The position numbers and the translations under genes were made by a program. Of a DNA stretch of 64,000 nt, positions 1 to 8,367 are shown in pieces; position 1 is the first letter of the stretch; the number at the start of each line of letters is the position of its first letter. This DNA is from Pseudomonas sp. NFACC02 (GTDB lineage: Bacteria > Pseudomonadota > Gammaproteobacteria > Pseudomonadales > Pseudomonadaceae), in contig NZ_FOEO01000019.1 of assembly GCF_900110765.1 (NCBI RefSeq), positions 1-64,000 on the forward strand. The letters run 5' to 3'. The notes below the pieces were generated by a model. It was not told the origin of the DNA. It did no database searches and worked only from the letters and a program-made list of their open reading frames with translations.

Positions 1-384
1 CGAGCGGCATGGATGCCGCGAGAGCGCCGTCAGGACATGGATGTCCGTTCGGCGCGGGCCCACGGAGCGTCGTCGGAGTGCGGGTACCCGAGGAACGAGG
101 GCCCAACCAGGAGCCGGGCACTTTTGGTTACTTTTGGTGCCTTTTCAAAAGTGACCCGCCGGAGGGGCGGAAAAGTGAATCGGCGCCACCCGAGAAAATG
201 GATCTGCCCACCCTCCCAATGCCAAACCCAACGAACCCAGCGAACCCAACAAACCCACCCACCGCGATCTGCCGGGATCGCAAGGCCGGTGCATGCGGAG
301 TGTCAGGCATAACCGGGTCGCCTGATTTTGCTGCCGCTGCGCGCCAGATCGCGGGCAAGCGCGCTCCTACACAGTAGCGGTGCT
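1..384. repeat. Non-coding, repeat-rich left edge
   Basis: No convincing gene is seen in this stretch. Two short hairpins share a CAT-GG-ATG core: CGGCAT-GG-ATGCCG at 5-18 and GGACAT-GG-ATGTCC at 33-46. CACTTTTG at 119-126 and CAAAAGTG at 146-153 form an 8-bp inverted repeat, with ACTTTTGGT repeated in between. Four 9-bp units of the AACCCAACG type lie at 225-260, and a single REP-like sequence lies near 346-373. I believe similar blocks recur between genes in Pseudomonas, but that is from memory. Reading frames here run over the repeats and look unlike real proteins. Confidence 0.6.
225..260. repeat. 9-bp tandem repeat, four units
   Basis: Consecutive units are AACCCAACG, AACCCAGCG, AACCCAACA and AACCCACCC, so the array drifts towards its right end. 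It lies in a gene-free stretch and no function is evident. Confidence 0.7.
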
Positions 385-1893
385 TCAGGCTTTGCCGGAA
401 ATCCCGTACTTGCGCAGCCGATGGGCAATGGCCGTGTGAGACGTCTGCAAGCGGGCGGCAAGTTGGCGGGTCGAGGGGTAGTGGCTGTAGAGCTTTTCCA
501 GTAGCGATTTCTCGAAGTCTTCGACGGCAGCTTCCAGGCTTTCGATTTCGCCATCGTTTTCTCGTGCCACCGAGGTGCCCGCGATGTCGAGGTCGCCAAT
601 GTCCACCAGAGAGCTCTCGCAAATCGCCGCTGCGCGAAAGATCACGTTCTGCAGTTGTCGCACGTTGCCCGGCCAGCGGTTGCCGAGCAGGGCAGGGTAA
701 GTGCCTGGCGCGAGGCGACACACCGGGCGCTGAATCTGGGTGCAGGCTTGCTCCATGAAATAGCGCGCCAGCAACAGAATGTCCTGCCCGCGCTCTCGCA
801 GCGGCGGGACTTCCAGGTTCAACACATTCAGGCGATAGAACAGGTCCTCACGGAAGGTGCCTTCGGCGACCATCTTTTCCAGATTGCGGTGGGTCGCGCT
901 GAGGATGCGCACATTGACCTTCACTTCCTTGTCGCCGCCGACGCGACGGAAACTGCCGTCGTTCAGAAAGCGCAGCAGCTTGGCCTGGAGGTACGGCGAC
1001 ATTTCGCCGATCTCGTCTAGAAACACCGTGCCCTGGTTGGCGAGCTCCATCAGACCGGGCTTGCCGCCCCGTTGCGCGCCGGTAAAGGCACCGGGCGCAT
1101 AGCCGAAGAGTTCGCTTTCCGCGAGGTTTTCCGGCAGTGCCGCGCAGTTCAGTGCCAGAAACGGTGCGCCGTTACGAGCGCTGACGGCATGACAGGCGCG
1201 AGCGACCAGTTCTTTACCGGTGCCGGTTTCGCCCTGGATCAGCAAGGGCGCATCGAGCGCGGCGACCCGCTGAGCGCGGGCTTTAAGCGTGCGGATCGGT
1301 GCGGAGTCGCCCAGCAGGGCATCGAAGCCCTCGGCGTGATCGTGGTGCAGCGCCGAAAGCCGTTCGCCGATGCGACTGGGCAGGTATAGCGTCAGCAGGG
1401 CGCCGGCGTCAGTGATCGGCGTGGCATCCAGCAGCAAGGCTTCACCGTTCAGCGTGACCTCGCGCAGGGGGAGCCGAAAGCCGTTTTCCAGCAACGCGGC
1501 GTGCAGGGCAGGGTCGGAAAACAGCTCGCCAACAGATTCGCCCGCCGGTTCTCGGCCGTACAACGCGACCAGCGCCGGGTTGGCCAGCAGGACATGGCCT
1601 GCACTGTCCAGCGCCAGTACCGGATCGGTCATGGCGGCGAGCAAGGCATCCAGTTGGAGGTGACGGCGCTGACCGGGAAGGATGTCGACCACGGTGATCG
1701 CTTCCACGCCGCGCACGCGAAACAGCCGGTCCTTGAGTTCTTCGAGGACGTCGTGGCTGAGGGTCGGCGCGTCGATGTAGACGTTGGGTGGCACCATTTC
1801 CACGGCATCGAGGTTCAGATTCCGCCCGCCAAGGATCGCCAGAACTTCCTGGGTGATGCCGACGCGGTCGATGAACGTAACGTGGATGCGCAT
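385..1893 (-). CDS. gcsR: TyrR-family sigma-54-dependent transcriptional activator, GcsR type
   Basis: The 502-residue protein has an N-terminal ACT domain (about 1-70), a PAS domain (about 78-175), a sigma-54-interacting AAA+ domain (about 195-425) and a C-terminal helix-turn-helix (about 470-495). The AAA+ domain shows Walker A GETGTGKE at 221-228, the sigma-54 contact loop GAFTGA at 268-273 and Walker B VFLDEIGEM near 290. This is the TyrR/PhhR/GcsR architecture. The N-terminus (MRIHVTFIDRVGITQEVLA) fits my memory of GcsR, the glycine cleavage system activator, better than PhhR. No gcv genes are adjacent in the window, so the target assignment is inference. The sigma-54 it needs is encoded at 31462-32955. 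Confidence 0.75.
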   Translation of the reverse strand: MRIHVTFIDRVGITQEVLAILGGRNLNLDAVEMVPPNVYIDAPTLSHDVLEELKDRLFRVRGVEAITVVDILPGQRRHLQLDALLAAMTDPVLALDSAGHVLLANPALVALYGREPAGESVGELFSDPALHAALLENGFRLPLREVTLNGEALLLDATPITDAGALLTLYLPSRIGERLSALHHDHAEGFDALLGDSAPIRTLKARAQRVAALDAPLLIQGETGTGKELVARACHAVSARNGAPFLALNCAALPENLAESELFGYAPGAFTGAQRGGKPGLMELANQGTVFLDEIGEMSPYLQAKLLRFLNDGSFRRVGGDKEVKVNVRILSATHRNLEKMVAEGTFREDLFYRLNVLNLEVPPLRERGQDILLLARYFMEQACTQIQRPVCRLAPGTYPALLGNRWPGNVRQLQNVIFRAAAICESSLVDIGDLDIAGTSVARENDGEIESLEAAVEDFEKSLLEKLYSHYPSTRQLAARLQTSHTAIAHRLRKYGISGKA

Positions 1894-1969
1894 GGGGTGC
1901 GGAGAGGTTCAGGCGAAAGACGGGGGCGATTATGCCAGTAAATGGCGTTGGCTTCTTTGAGCGCCGCAT

Positions 1970-2071
1970 TGTAGGAGCGCGCTTGCTCTGGGCCGCATCG
2001 GACGATTGCGGTATGCCTGCAACAAATTCATCGACAGACATTCTGCAATCGCGGGCAAGCGCGCTCCTACA
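1970..2071. repeat. REP inverted pair (REPIN-like)
   Basis: A sequence starting TGTAGGAGCGCGCTTGCTCT at 1970 is mirrored by one ending GGCAAGCGCGCTCCTACA at 2071. This gives two inverted REP units around a short spacer between gcsR and the DUF5064 gene. Confidence 0.8.
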
Positions 2072-2083
2072 GGACCGTGAGAA

Positions 2084-2434
2084 TCACTCCAAATGCTCCG
2101 GCTTCACCGCATCGCCGGATTTCATATCGAGTTGGTGGCGAATGTCTTCGAACATGGCGTCGTACTGTCCGTCCATTGAATGGAGGTCGGTGTCTTTGGG
2201 CAGGCCATGTTTTTCGGCGATACGTGAGGCTTCACTGGCGAAGTTGTAAGCCAGGTCCTTGGGAAGGTCGAAGGTTTCGTTGAAAGGCTTGCCGTTGATT
2301 TCGCCGTCCATCGTGAAGTGCATGCCGGCGCCCGAGTCGGTCTGGCTGACTTCATAGTGGACATGAATGTCGTAACTGACATCGTCGGGCTGCAAGGCGG
2401 GGTGGGCGACGTGCAAATGACCTGGCTCGAACAT
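2084..2434 (-). CDS. DUF5064 family protein
   Basis: A 116-residue acidic, soluble protein beginning MFEPGHLHVAHPAL, which fits the Pseudomonas family DUF5064 as I remember it. There is no signal peptide, membrane segment or recognisable catalytic motif. It is encoded on the same strand as the YbaN-like gene, with a short gap between them. The function is unknown and the neighbours do not suggest one. Confidence 0.7.
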   Translation of the reverse strand: MFEPGHLHVAHPALQPDDVSYDIHVHYEVSQTDSGAGMHFTMDGEINGKPFNETFDLPKDLAYNFASEASRIAEKHGLPKDTDLHSMDGQYDAMFEDIRHQLDMKSGDAVKPEHLE

Positions 2435-2494
2435 GTGACTGCTCCTTCAGAAATCAATGACGGTAAGGAGCAGACCGTTTACCCCTGCCGGGGT

Positions 2495-2920
2495 TCAGCG
2501 CTGGCCGGACGAGTCCGTGCATTCTACGTCTCGTGCCGCAGGCTCCGGTCGTGACCATATCCACAGGTTGACCAGCACCATGCCGGCCACCGCGAAGTAG
2601 ATCCACCAGTTGTGCTTGAGCAATACCAGCATCATGGCTGCGCAAATCAGCATCGTGACGGTCGCGCTGATTTTAGCGCTGCGGGCGATGAGCTTGCCGT
2701 TGCGCCAGTTGCTCAGCATGGGGCCGAACAGGCGGTGGTTTTCCAGCCAGGCACTCAAGCGCGGTGAGCTTTTGGTCGCGGCCCATGCGGCCAGCAGGAT
2801 GAATTCGGTGGTGGGCAGCCCTGGAATGAAAATCGCGATGATGCCGATGGCGAGGCTGACGTAGGCCAGGATGCCAAACAGAATGCGGGACAGTTTGCTG
2901 CCTTGGGGAGTACGGGTCAT
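2495..2920 (-). CDS. YbaN family (DUF454) inner membrane protein
   Basis: About 141 residues from the ATG at 2920; a TTG eight codons upstream is the alternative start. Hydrophobic segments lie near the N-terminus (GILAYVSLAIGIIAIFIPGL) and near the C-terminus (two helices around ICAAMMLVLLKH and IYFAVAGMVLVNLWIW). The motif IPGLPTTEFILLAAW followed by SPRLSAWLENHRLFGP is characteristic of the YbaN/DUF454 family. Homologous ybaN-like genes often sit beside heme oxygenase genes in Pseudomonas, as here. The biochemical role is unknown. Confidence 0.75.
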   Translation of the reverse strand: MTRTPQGSKLSRILFGILAYVSLAIGIIAIFIPGLPTTEFILLAAWAATKSSPRLSAWLENHRLFGPMLSNWRNGKLIARSAKISATVTMLICAAMMLVLLKHNWWIYFAVAGMVLVNLWIWSRPEPAARDVECTDSSGQR

Positions 2921-3016
2921 GAGTCTCGGGTGCTGCCGGGTCAAGAAGTGCGTCGAGGGAATACTCCCCTCGAAAAGGCGCCCAGCTTAACAGCGCCGGG
3001 CGCAAAAGGCGTGTGC

Positions 3017-3616
3017 TCAGGCGGGCTGAGGTTCGGCAGCCGACGTATAGGCATGCTCCAGCAGCACGTTGAAACGCTCGAACGCGGCGACGGCACCTGC
3101 GTCGATCTGCCGCTCCTGCTCCTCGTTGAACGGCAGGTCGTCGAGGATCCGGATGAAGCGCTTCCAGCCCTCGGCCCGACCGCCGGCGGGTTCGCCCAGA
3201 TGACGGGCGCCGAAGGTTTCACTGAGGTTCAACGCCGCGGCACGTTTGATCAGGAACGCCGCGCCCAGTTTCGAGCCTTCCGACACGAACAGCCAGCCCA
3301 AGGCTTCGGCGAGCGAAGGGTTATTGACCGAACCGGCGACAGGGCCGGGAATCGGTGACTCCAGGTCATTCAGATCGGTCTTGGCCTGCTCCGCACGGCA
3401 CCGTTCGGGCAGGTCGGGGATCAGTTCGATCAATTGCGGATCGGTGTACAGCGCTTTGAGCTCTTGCTGAAACAGGTATTGCGCGCTCAGGAAACGGGTG
3501 TAACGGGGCAGTGTTTCGAACGGCGCGTTGGCCTTGACTGCCTTGTCCAGTTGCTCATGCGGGGCGTGGGTGATCTGGTTCAGACGCTGGGAGCGACGAA
3601 TCGGGGCGTGGGACAT
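3017..3616 (-). CDS. hemO: Biliverdin-producing heme oxygenase (HemO/PigA type)
   Basis: This 199-residue cytoplasmic enzyme would open the heme ring with oxygen and electrons to give biliverdin, CO and iron. The N-terminal segment LNQITHAPHEQLDKAV carries the probable proximal heme ligand, His20 (His17 is the other histidine nearby). GWLFVSEGSKLGAAFL in the middle is the conserved distal-helix GS.LG region of bacterial heme oxygenases. The length is normal. It follows the heme receptor gene on the same strand after a REP pair, which fits release of iron from imported heme. The regiospecificity of ring opening cannot be read from the sequence. Confidence 0.9.
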   Translation of the reverse strand: MSHAPIRRSQRLNQITHAPHEQLDKAVKANAPFETLPRYTRFLSAQYLFQQELKALYTDPQLIELIPDLPERCRAEQAKTDLNDLESPIPGPVAGSVNNPSLAEALGWLFVSEGSKLGAAFLIKRAAALNLSETFGARHLGEPAGGRAEGWKRFIRILDDLPFNEEQERQIDAGAVAAFERFNVLLEHAYTSAAEPQPA

Positions 3617-3693
3617 GTGTCTTCCTTGGAAAAGAGGCGTTTGTTAACGAGACGAGTGAGCGCCGTTTGAGCGTAAAAAATGAACCGTACCCC

Positions 3694-3827
3694 TGTAGGA
3701 GCGTGGCTTGTCCCGCGATCGGCTGCGAAGCAGTCGTAACTCCTGTGCCCCGTCAGTGCTGAACCACCGCGTGCTCAGGTTTCGCTGCCGGTTCCCGGCA
3801 GATCGCGGGACAAGCCACGCTCCTACA
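3694..3827. repeat. REP inverted pair
   Basis: The unit TGTAGGAGCGTGGCTTGTCC at 3694 (running on into CGCGATC to 3720) is mirrored at 3801-3827. The pair lies between the heme receptor and the heme oxygenase genes, so it would form a large hairpin in any read-through transcript. The same variant (TTGTCCCGCGATC) occurs at 56785-56919. Confidence 0.85.
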
Positions 3828-3847
3828 AAGGGGGGCTTTCATTTCAG

Positions 3848-6436
3848 TCAGATATTCCACACCAGATTGATCGCGACGTTGCGGCCCGGTTGGGTCAGGC
3901 GGTCCAGATTGGCGGGTGCGGTCACGCCGGCTTCGCCGACGCCGTCGTAGCCGCGCACGTCATCCCACAGCCAGTATTTCTTGTCGGCCAGGTTGTACAG
4001 GCCGCCGCTGACCGTCACGTCGTCGGTCACTTTGTAGAAACCGGTCAGGTCCAGCAGACCGAAGCCGGGTGTCTTGAATGGGGTCGACGAACCGTCCGGC
4101 GCATGGAAGTTGGTGTCGTCCACCCGGGTCTTGCGCTTGACCAGGGTCCAGCTCAGCAAACCGCCGTAGTGGTCCTGGTCATAACCCAGACCGAACACGC
4201 CGGTCAGCGGGTTGACGCTGTTGATCGGCTGGCCGGTGTCGTCATTGCGGCCATACAGGTAGGCCAACGAGCCTTGGGTGTAGAGGCCTTCCGGTGCCCC
4301 AAAGTTGTCCAGGTTCAGGCGACCTTTAAGCTCCACACCTTTGATCGTGGCGTGCTTGATGTTGTTGGACTGGAACACGGCCTGGGTCGATGTGGCCGGT
4401 TGAATGGCGTCTTCATTAATGAAGTCGCGGTATTTGTTGTAGAACACCGCCACGTCGAACGAGCCCTCGTCGAAGCGACCACGGAACCCGGTTTCGTAGC
4501 TCTTGCTCTTCTCAGGTTCGAGCTCAGGGTTCGGTTCGACGATGTAGCCGGTATTGCGGTTCTCGAAGCGGCCATACAGTGCTTTCGCGCTCGGCGTGCG
4601 GAAGCCTTCGGCGTATTGGCCGTACCAGGTGTAGGCGTCGTTGATCGCGTACGTCACACCCAGCTTGGGCGACAGGCGATGCCATTTCTTCTCTTTGTCG
4701 TTGAACTGGTTCTTGCTGGTCAGGCTGACGGCGCGCAGGAATTCGTCGGTGGCGTGCGGATTGAGTGTGGTGTAGTCGTACCGCGCACCCGGCAAGAAGG
4801 TCCAGTCGCCCCATTGGATCTGATCCTGGGCGAACAGCGCGTAGGTGTTGATCGTCGGGTCCGGGAAGTCGCTGTTCGGCGCCAGGCTGTCGGACGCAGT
4901 CGGGCTGGTCGCTCCGATGGTGCGGCAGGTGCCGAGTACGGCGGCGCATGTGGCGGTGCCGCTGCGTTCGCCGGTGACTTTCTGTTGCTTGATCGTGGTG
5001 CCGTAGGTCAGCAGATGCTCGGTGTCGGCGATGCTGAAAGCCTTGTCCAGTTGGGCGTCGAAGATCCACTGGCGCTCTTTGTAGGTCGTGTCACGCGTGC
5101 GCCAGACATCCCGGCTGCCCGGCACATAGCGCTCGATGGTGTTCTGGTCGGTTTTGGCGATCTGGTAATTCAGACTCCAATTGACGTTGTCGACCAGCAG
5201 GCTTTCCAGCGCGAAGGTATTTTCCAGGCCGAAGCGCTCACGGGTGATGACGTCGTTGCCTTCGCGTCCCCGATAAAAACCGAATCCGCGGCCGCTTGTG
5301 AATGGCCCGCCCACTGCGCTTTTCTGGTTGGTATGCGTGTCGTCCTTGTACTTCTCGTAGGTGAACGCCAGACGATCGTTGTCGCCATAGTTCCAGCCCA
5401 GCTTGGCCAGCACGTTGGTCGCACGAACGTGTTCCGGATTGGCGGCGGTGCGGCTCAGGCCGGTGCCGCCATGCTCGCCATAGGATTCCGTTTCCCGGCC
5501 ATTACGCTGACTGACGTGCAACAGACCGTCGAAATCGCCTTCACGGCCTGCGACGGTCGCTGAGTTCAACCAGCTGTCGTCCGCCGAGCTGTAACCGGTT
5601 TTCAGACGAGCACCGACGTCTTTGCCAGGCTTGATGATGTCTTCCGGGTCGAGCGTGTAGTAGCTGACCGCACCACCGATGGCGCTGCTGCCATACAAAG
5701 CCGACGCGGGGCCGCGCAGGATTTCGACGCGTTTGATGATCTCCGGATCGACGTAGTTGCGATGAGTATTAGCGTAGGGGCCGGAAAAATAGTTGTCCGG
5801 CACTTCGACGCCGTCGACTTGCGTGAGAATCCGGTCGCCGTCGATGCCGCGAATGTTGTAGCCGCTGGTGCCCGCACGTTGACCCGCGCCGCCCACGGAA
5901 ACACCGGGTTCATAGCGCACCAGATCACGAATGGTGTTGACGTTTTGTCGGTCCAGGTCCGTTCGGTCGTGCACGGTGACGGTGCTGGGCACCGAGTCCA
6001 CTGATTGCGCCTGACGCGTTGCGCTGACCGTCACTTGTTCCAGTGCCAAAGCGCCAGAGTTGCTGCGTTTTTCCAGCGCGACGTTGTTATTGCCGAGTTT
6101 GCGGTAGTTCAGGTTGCTGCCCGCGAGCAGGCGATCCAGCGCTTTTTCTGCGGACATCGTGCCGCTGACGCCGGGCGACGTCACGTTCTGCGCCAGGCCC
6201 GACGCCATGCCGACCTGCCAGCCCGTGATCTTGCTGAATTCGTTCAGCGCCGCCACCAGCGGTTGCTGCTTGATCGAGAACGGGTAGCTGCCCGCAACGC
6301 GTGCCGGTTGTTCGGCGGCGATGGCTGGCCCGCTGTAAAAACCAGCGGCGAATACTGCGACGGTCAGCAGTGAAAAAGCGAACTGACGTGCTGGTGCTGT
6401 CGAAGTGGACGTGGCGGGGGTGAACGTGAACGGCAT
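3848..6436 (-). CDS. TonB-dependent heme/hemoglobin outer membrane receptor with signalling STN domain
   Basis: An 862-residue receptor: signal peptide (about 1-41, cleaved near AIA/AEQ), then an STN signalling domain (about 52-112; FSIKQQPLVAALNEFSK), then a plug domain (about 135-245; VPSTVTVHDRTDLDRQN, YNIRGIDGDRILTQVDGVEV) and a 22-strand-type barrel ending in LVWNI. It belongs to the TonB hemoglobin/transferrin/lactoferrin receptor family. The STN domain implies cell-surface signalling to the FecR and ECF sigma proteins encoded upstream, as in the Hxu and Has systems. A Shine-Dalgarno GGGAG (from 6450) precedes the ATG at 6436. The ligand is most likely heme because a heme oxygenase gene follows; hemophore use is not shown. 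Confidence 0.9.
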   Translation of the reverse strand: MPFTFTPATSTSTAPARQFAFSLLTVAVFAAGFYSGPAIAAEQPARVAGSYPFSIKQQPLVAALNEFSKITGWQVGMASGLAQNVTSPGVSGTMSAEKALDRLLAGSNLNYRKLGNNNVALEKRSNSGALALEQVTVSATRQAQSVDSVPSTVTVHDRTDLDRQNVNTIRDLVRYEPGVSVGGAGQRAGTSGYNIRGIDGDRILTQVDGVEVPDNYFSGPYANTHRNYVDPEIIKRVEILRGPASALYGSSAIGGAVSYYTLDPEDIIKPGKDVGARLKTGYSSADDSWLNSATVAGREGDFDGLLHVSQRNGRETESYGEHGGTGLSRTAANPEHVRATNVLAKLGWNYGDNDRLAFTYEKYKDDTHTNQKSAVGGPFTSGRGFGFYRGREGNDVITRERFGLENTFALESLLVDNVNWSLNYQIAKTDQNTIERYVPGSRDVWRTRDTTYKERQWIFDAQLDKAFSIADTEHLLTYGTTIKQQKVTGERSGTATCAAVLGTCRTIGATSPTASDSLAPNSDFPDPTINTYALFAQDQIQWGDWTFLPGARYDYTTLNPHATDEFLRAVSLTSKNQFNDKEKKWHRLSPKLGVTYAINDAYTWYGQYAEGFRTPSAKALYGRFENRNTGYIVEPNPELEPEKSKSYETGFRGRFDEGSFDVAVFYNKYRDFINEDAIQPATSTQAVFQSNNIKHATIKGVELKGRLNLDNFGAPEGLYTQGSLAYLYGRNDDTGQPINSVNPLTGVFGLGYDQDHYGGLLSWTLVKRKTRVDDTNFHAPDGSSTPFKTPGFGLLDLTGFYKVTDDVTVSGGLYNLADKKYWLWDDVRGYDGVGEAGVTAPANLDRLTQPGRNVAINLVWNI

Positions 6437-6485
6437 CGATAGCGCTCCCTGTCGTGCGGGTCGTTATAGTGTGTGCTTAAAGATT

Positions 6486-6505
6486 CAAATAAGAATCACT
6501 TGCAT
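6486..6505. promoter_or_regulatory. Possible Fur box upstream of heme receptor
   Basis: CAAATAAGAATCACTTGCAT lies about 50 bases upstream of the receptor start. By eye it matches the 19-bp Fur consensus at about 10 positions, with the central AATCA intact. This is weaker than the site at 8160-8178. I could not define a convincing ECF-type promoter here. Confidence 0.35.
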
Positions 6506-6556
6506 TGGCTATAACGAGACGTACGAGGAACGGCTATCGCGTAAAAATAATTTCGC

Positions 6557-7522
6557 TCAGTTCAAAATCACCAGCGCAGGCAGTTCGTGCAGGCGTGCGG
6601 AGGTGATGTGAGCCAGCGAGCGCACAACGTCGATCGGGTTGTCCAGGCGGTAATTGCCGGTCACGGCGACCTGATCCAGTCGGGTATTGGTGTTGATGAT
6701 CCAGCCCGGGTAGTAGCGGCGCAGTTCGGCCAGCACTTCGCTCATCGGGCAGTTATCGAAGATCAATCGTCCCCGAACCCAGGCCAGATCCTTGTTCGAG
6801 TCAGTCTTTTCTCGATGGCTGACGCCGTCGGGCCCGACCCGCAGGCTGTCCCCGACGCCGAGGCTGAATTGAGAGTGACCTTGAGTCGCCTGCACATTCA
6901 CTGCGCCCCGCTCGACCTGAATCTGCGTCACGCCGTTCAGGTAGCGGACGGCGAACGCCGTGCTGCTGGCGCTCATGCGCACCGGACCGGCTTCGACTTC
7001 CAGCGGCAATCCTTTGGCGGTCGGGACGTCGAAGAAGGCTTCACCTTGATATAGACGGGCGACACGATGACGGTCGTCCAGTTCGCTGGAGAACGCGGAT
7101 CGGGTGTTGAGCAGCACCTTCAATCCGTCCGAAAGCTCGAGCCGCTGGCGTTCTCCGGCGACGGTCAAGTGGTCCGCTTTCATTCGCAACGATAGATCGC
7201 TGAAGTTGAATAATCCCAGCAGCAGCGCCGCCGCAGTGGCCAATGGCACCCAATGCGGGCGTAGGCGGCGCAGCGTCGAGGGCTTTTTGGGCGCAGCCAG
7301 TTGAACGGCCGCTTCCAGCACCGGCTGAGAATTCCAGACCGCCTCGGCCCTGGCGAACGCTTCTCCGTGGGCAGGGGCGGCCGCCAGCCACTCCTGAAAG
7401 CGGGCTTGCCGTTGCGGGTCGGCACCGTCCAGTTCGATCAGCCAGTTCAGGGCCTGATCCATGGCTCGGTCATCCGGCACGTCGGCCGCCTGGTCCGGGC
7501 CAGGTGATTGAGAGTCCGTCAA
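6557..7522 (-). CDS. FecR-family anti-sigma factor / iron signal transducer
   Basis: About 321 residues if translation starts at TTG 7522, which has AGGAC five bases upstream; an upstream GTG at 7576 is less likely. The N-terminal DUF4880-type region contains ALNWLIELDGADPQRQARF. One membrane helix (VPLATAAALLLGLFNF) follows, then the periplasmic FecR domain (LLNTRSAFSSELDDRHRVAR) and a C-terminal STN-like region (SEVLAELRRYYPGWI). It should hold the ECF sigma factor inactive until the loaded receptor contacts it through its STN domain. It lies between the sigma and receptor genes, the standard order. This corresponds to HxuR in the Hxu system by analogy. Confidence 0.85.
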   Translation of the reverse strand: MTDSQSPGPDQAADVPDDRAMDQALNWLIELDGADPQRQARFQEWLAAAPAHGEAFARAEAVWNSQPVLEAAVQLAAPKKPSTLRRLRPHWVPLATAAALLLGLFNFSDLSLRMKADHLTVAGERQRLELSDGLKVLLNTRSAFSSELDDRHRVARLYQGEAFFDVPTAKGLPLEVEAGPVRMSASSTAFAVRYLNGVTQIQVERGAVNVQATQGHSQFSLGVGDSLRVGPDGVSHREKTDSNKDLAWVRGRLIFDNCPMSEVLAELRRYYPGWIINTNTRLDQVAVTGNYRLDNPIDVVRSLAHITSARLHELPALVILN

Positions 7523-7618
7523 GGAGCGTCCTCGGGTACACGGTTTGGGGCGCAAGTTTAGCGCTATCAATCGCACCGGCCGCCGGGTTTCTGATGGGGA
7601 TGAATCAAGCCGCTCTCA

Positions 7619-8134
7619 TTAGCGTTCAAGTCGGGCTGCGACACTGACGCAAATCGTCATGATCAGCTTGAGTTCCTTTTGCACGGTACTGGCCGAAACG
7701 CCCAACTGCTCGGCGATCTCCAGATAGCTCGCACCTTGAAGCCGACTCAAGGTAAAGATTTTCTGCTGCCTGGGCGTGAGCTTTTCCAGGCGGGCGCTCA
7801 GGCCTTCGAGCAGGCGGTCGGCATGGGCGACATCCTCCAGCGCAGGGAGGGGTGCAACCACGTTGTTGACATCGGCGATAGGCGCATCGTCGACGATGGT
7901 GCGCGAATGGAGCCGGTGGGCCCGCAAGTGATCCAGCGCCAGATTGCGTGCAGTCCTGAAAACGAAAGGTTCTAGATGAGCGATCGCGCGTTCACCCAGC
8001 GCGCGGGTCACGCGCAGGTAGGTTTCCTGCAGCAGATCTTCTGCGGTACTGGGGTTGCGGACCATGCGCTGCAGCGTGCGCAGCAGGATGGTTCTTCGTG
8101 CGAGAAAAACAGCATTGAAGTGAGACTGACTCAC
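7619..8134 (-). CDS. Iron-starvation ECF sigma factor (FecI family)
   Basis: A 171-residue group IV sigma factor starting at GTG 8134. Region 2 (about 15-80) includes NPSTAEDLLQETYLRV and FVFRTARNLALDHLR. Region 4 (about 115-165) includes LTPRQQKIFTLSRLQGASY and a helix-turn-helix IAEQLGVSASTVQKEL. It is followed by the FecR and receptor genes, so it probably directs transcription of the heme receptor when heme is sensed outside. A Fur box lies 26 bases upstream of the start, so iron should repress it. It is equivalent in position and type to HxuI of P. aeruginosa; that orthology is inferred. Confidence 0.88.
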   Translation of the reverse strand: MSQSHFNAVFLARRTILLRTLQRMVRNPSTAEDLLQETYLRVTRALGERAIAHLEPFVFRTARNLALDHLRAHRLHSRTIVDDAPIADVNNVVAPLPALEDVAHADRLLEGLSARLEKLTPRQQKIFTLSRLQGASYLEIAEQLGVSASTVQKELKLIMTICVSVAARLER

Positions 8135-8159
8135 AAGGATACCCGACCAAAAAACAGTG

Positions 8160-8178
8160 GATGATAATGCTTATCATC
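8160..8178. promoter_or_regulatory. Fur box upstream of ECF sigma gene
   Basis: GATGATAATGCTTATCATC is an 8-3-8 inverted repeat (GATGATAA/TTATCATC) that matches about 13 of 19 positions of the Fur consensus. It lies 26 bases upstream of the ECF sigma start, as expected for iron repression of the heme-uptake regulator. Confidence 0.78.
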
Positions 8179-8243
8179 TGCGTTATTGGCAAGGCAGAAA
8201 GTTGCAAAGCAAATGTAAAGGCAGGTACGGCGAGGCTGTCTAC

Positions 8244-8349
8244 TGTGGGAGCGAGCTTGCTCTGCGCCGCATCCGGACGAAGAGGCCGGAACATCCTGCA
8301 CATTTGCTATGACTCGACTTCAGCCTTCGCGAGCAAGCTCGCTCCCACA
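8244..8349. repeat. REP inverted pair
   Basis: TGTGGGAGCGAGCTTGCTC at 8244-8262 is mirrored by a unit ending GAGCAAGCTCGCTCCCACA at 8349. It lies just downstream of the gap stop codon and upstream of the ECF sigma gene. Confidence 0.85.
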
Positions 8350-8367
8350 GTCACCCGACGCTTTGAT

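Noticed and set aside
128..721. Minus-strand frame across the left-edge repeats and the end of gcsR
   Set aside because: Overlaps the clearly coding end of gcsR in another frame and consists mostly of Arg/Pro-rich shadow sequence.
3890..5563. Long plus-strand reading frame opposite the heme receptor
   Set aside because: It is an antisense shadow of the receptor gene. It has low-complexity composition, no family motif and no ribosome site, while the minus strand gives a complete receptor.
6510..6550. FecI-type ECF promoter for the heme receptor
   Set aside because: A GAAAT and a TCCT element can be found on the minus strand but their spacing (20 bases) is not that of known FecI-type promoters.
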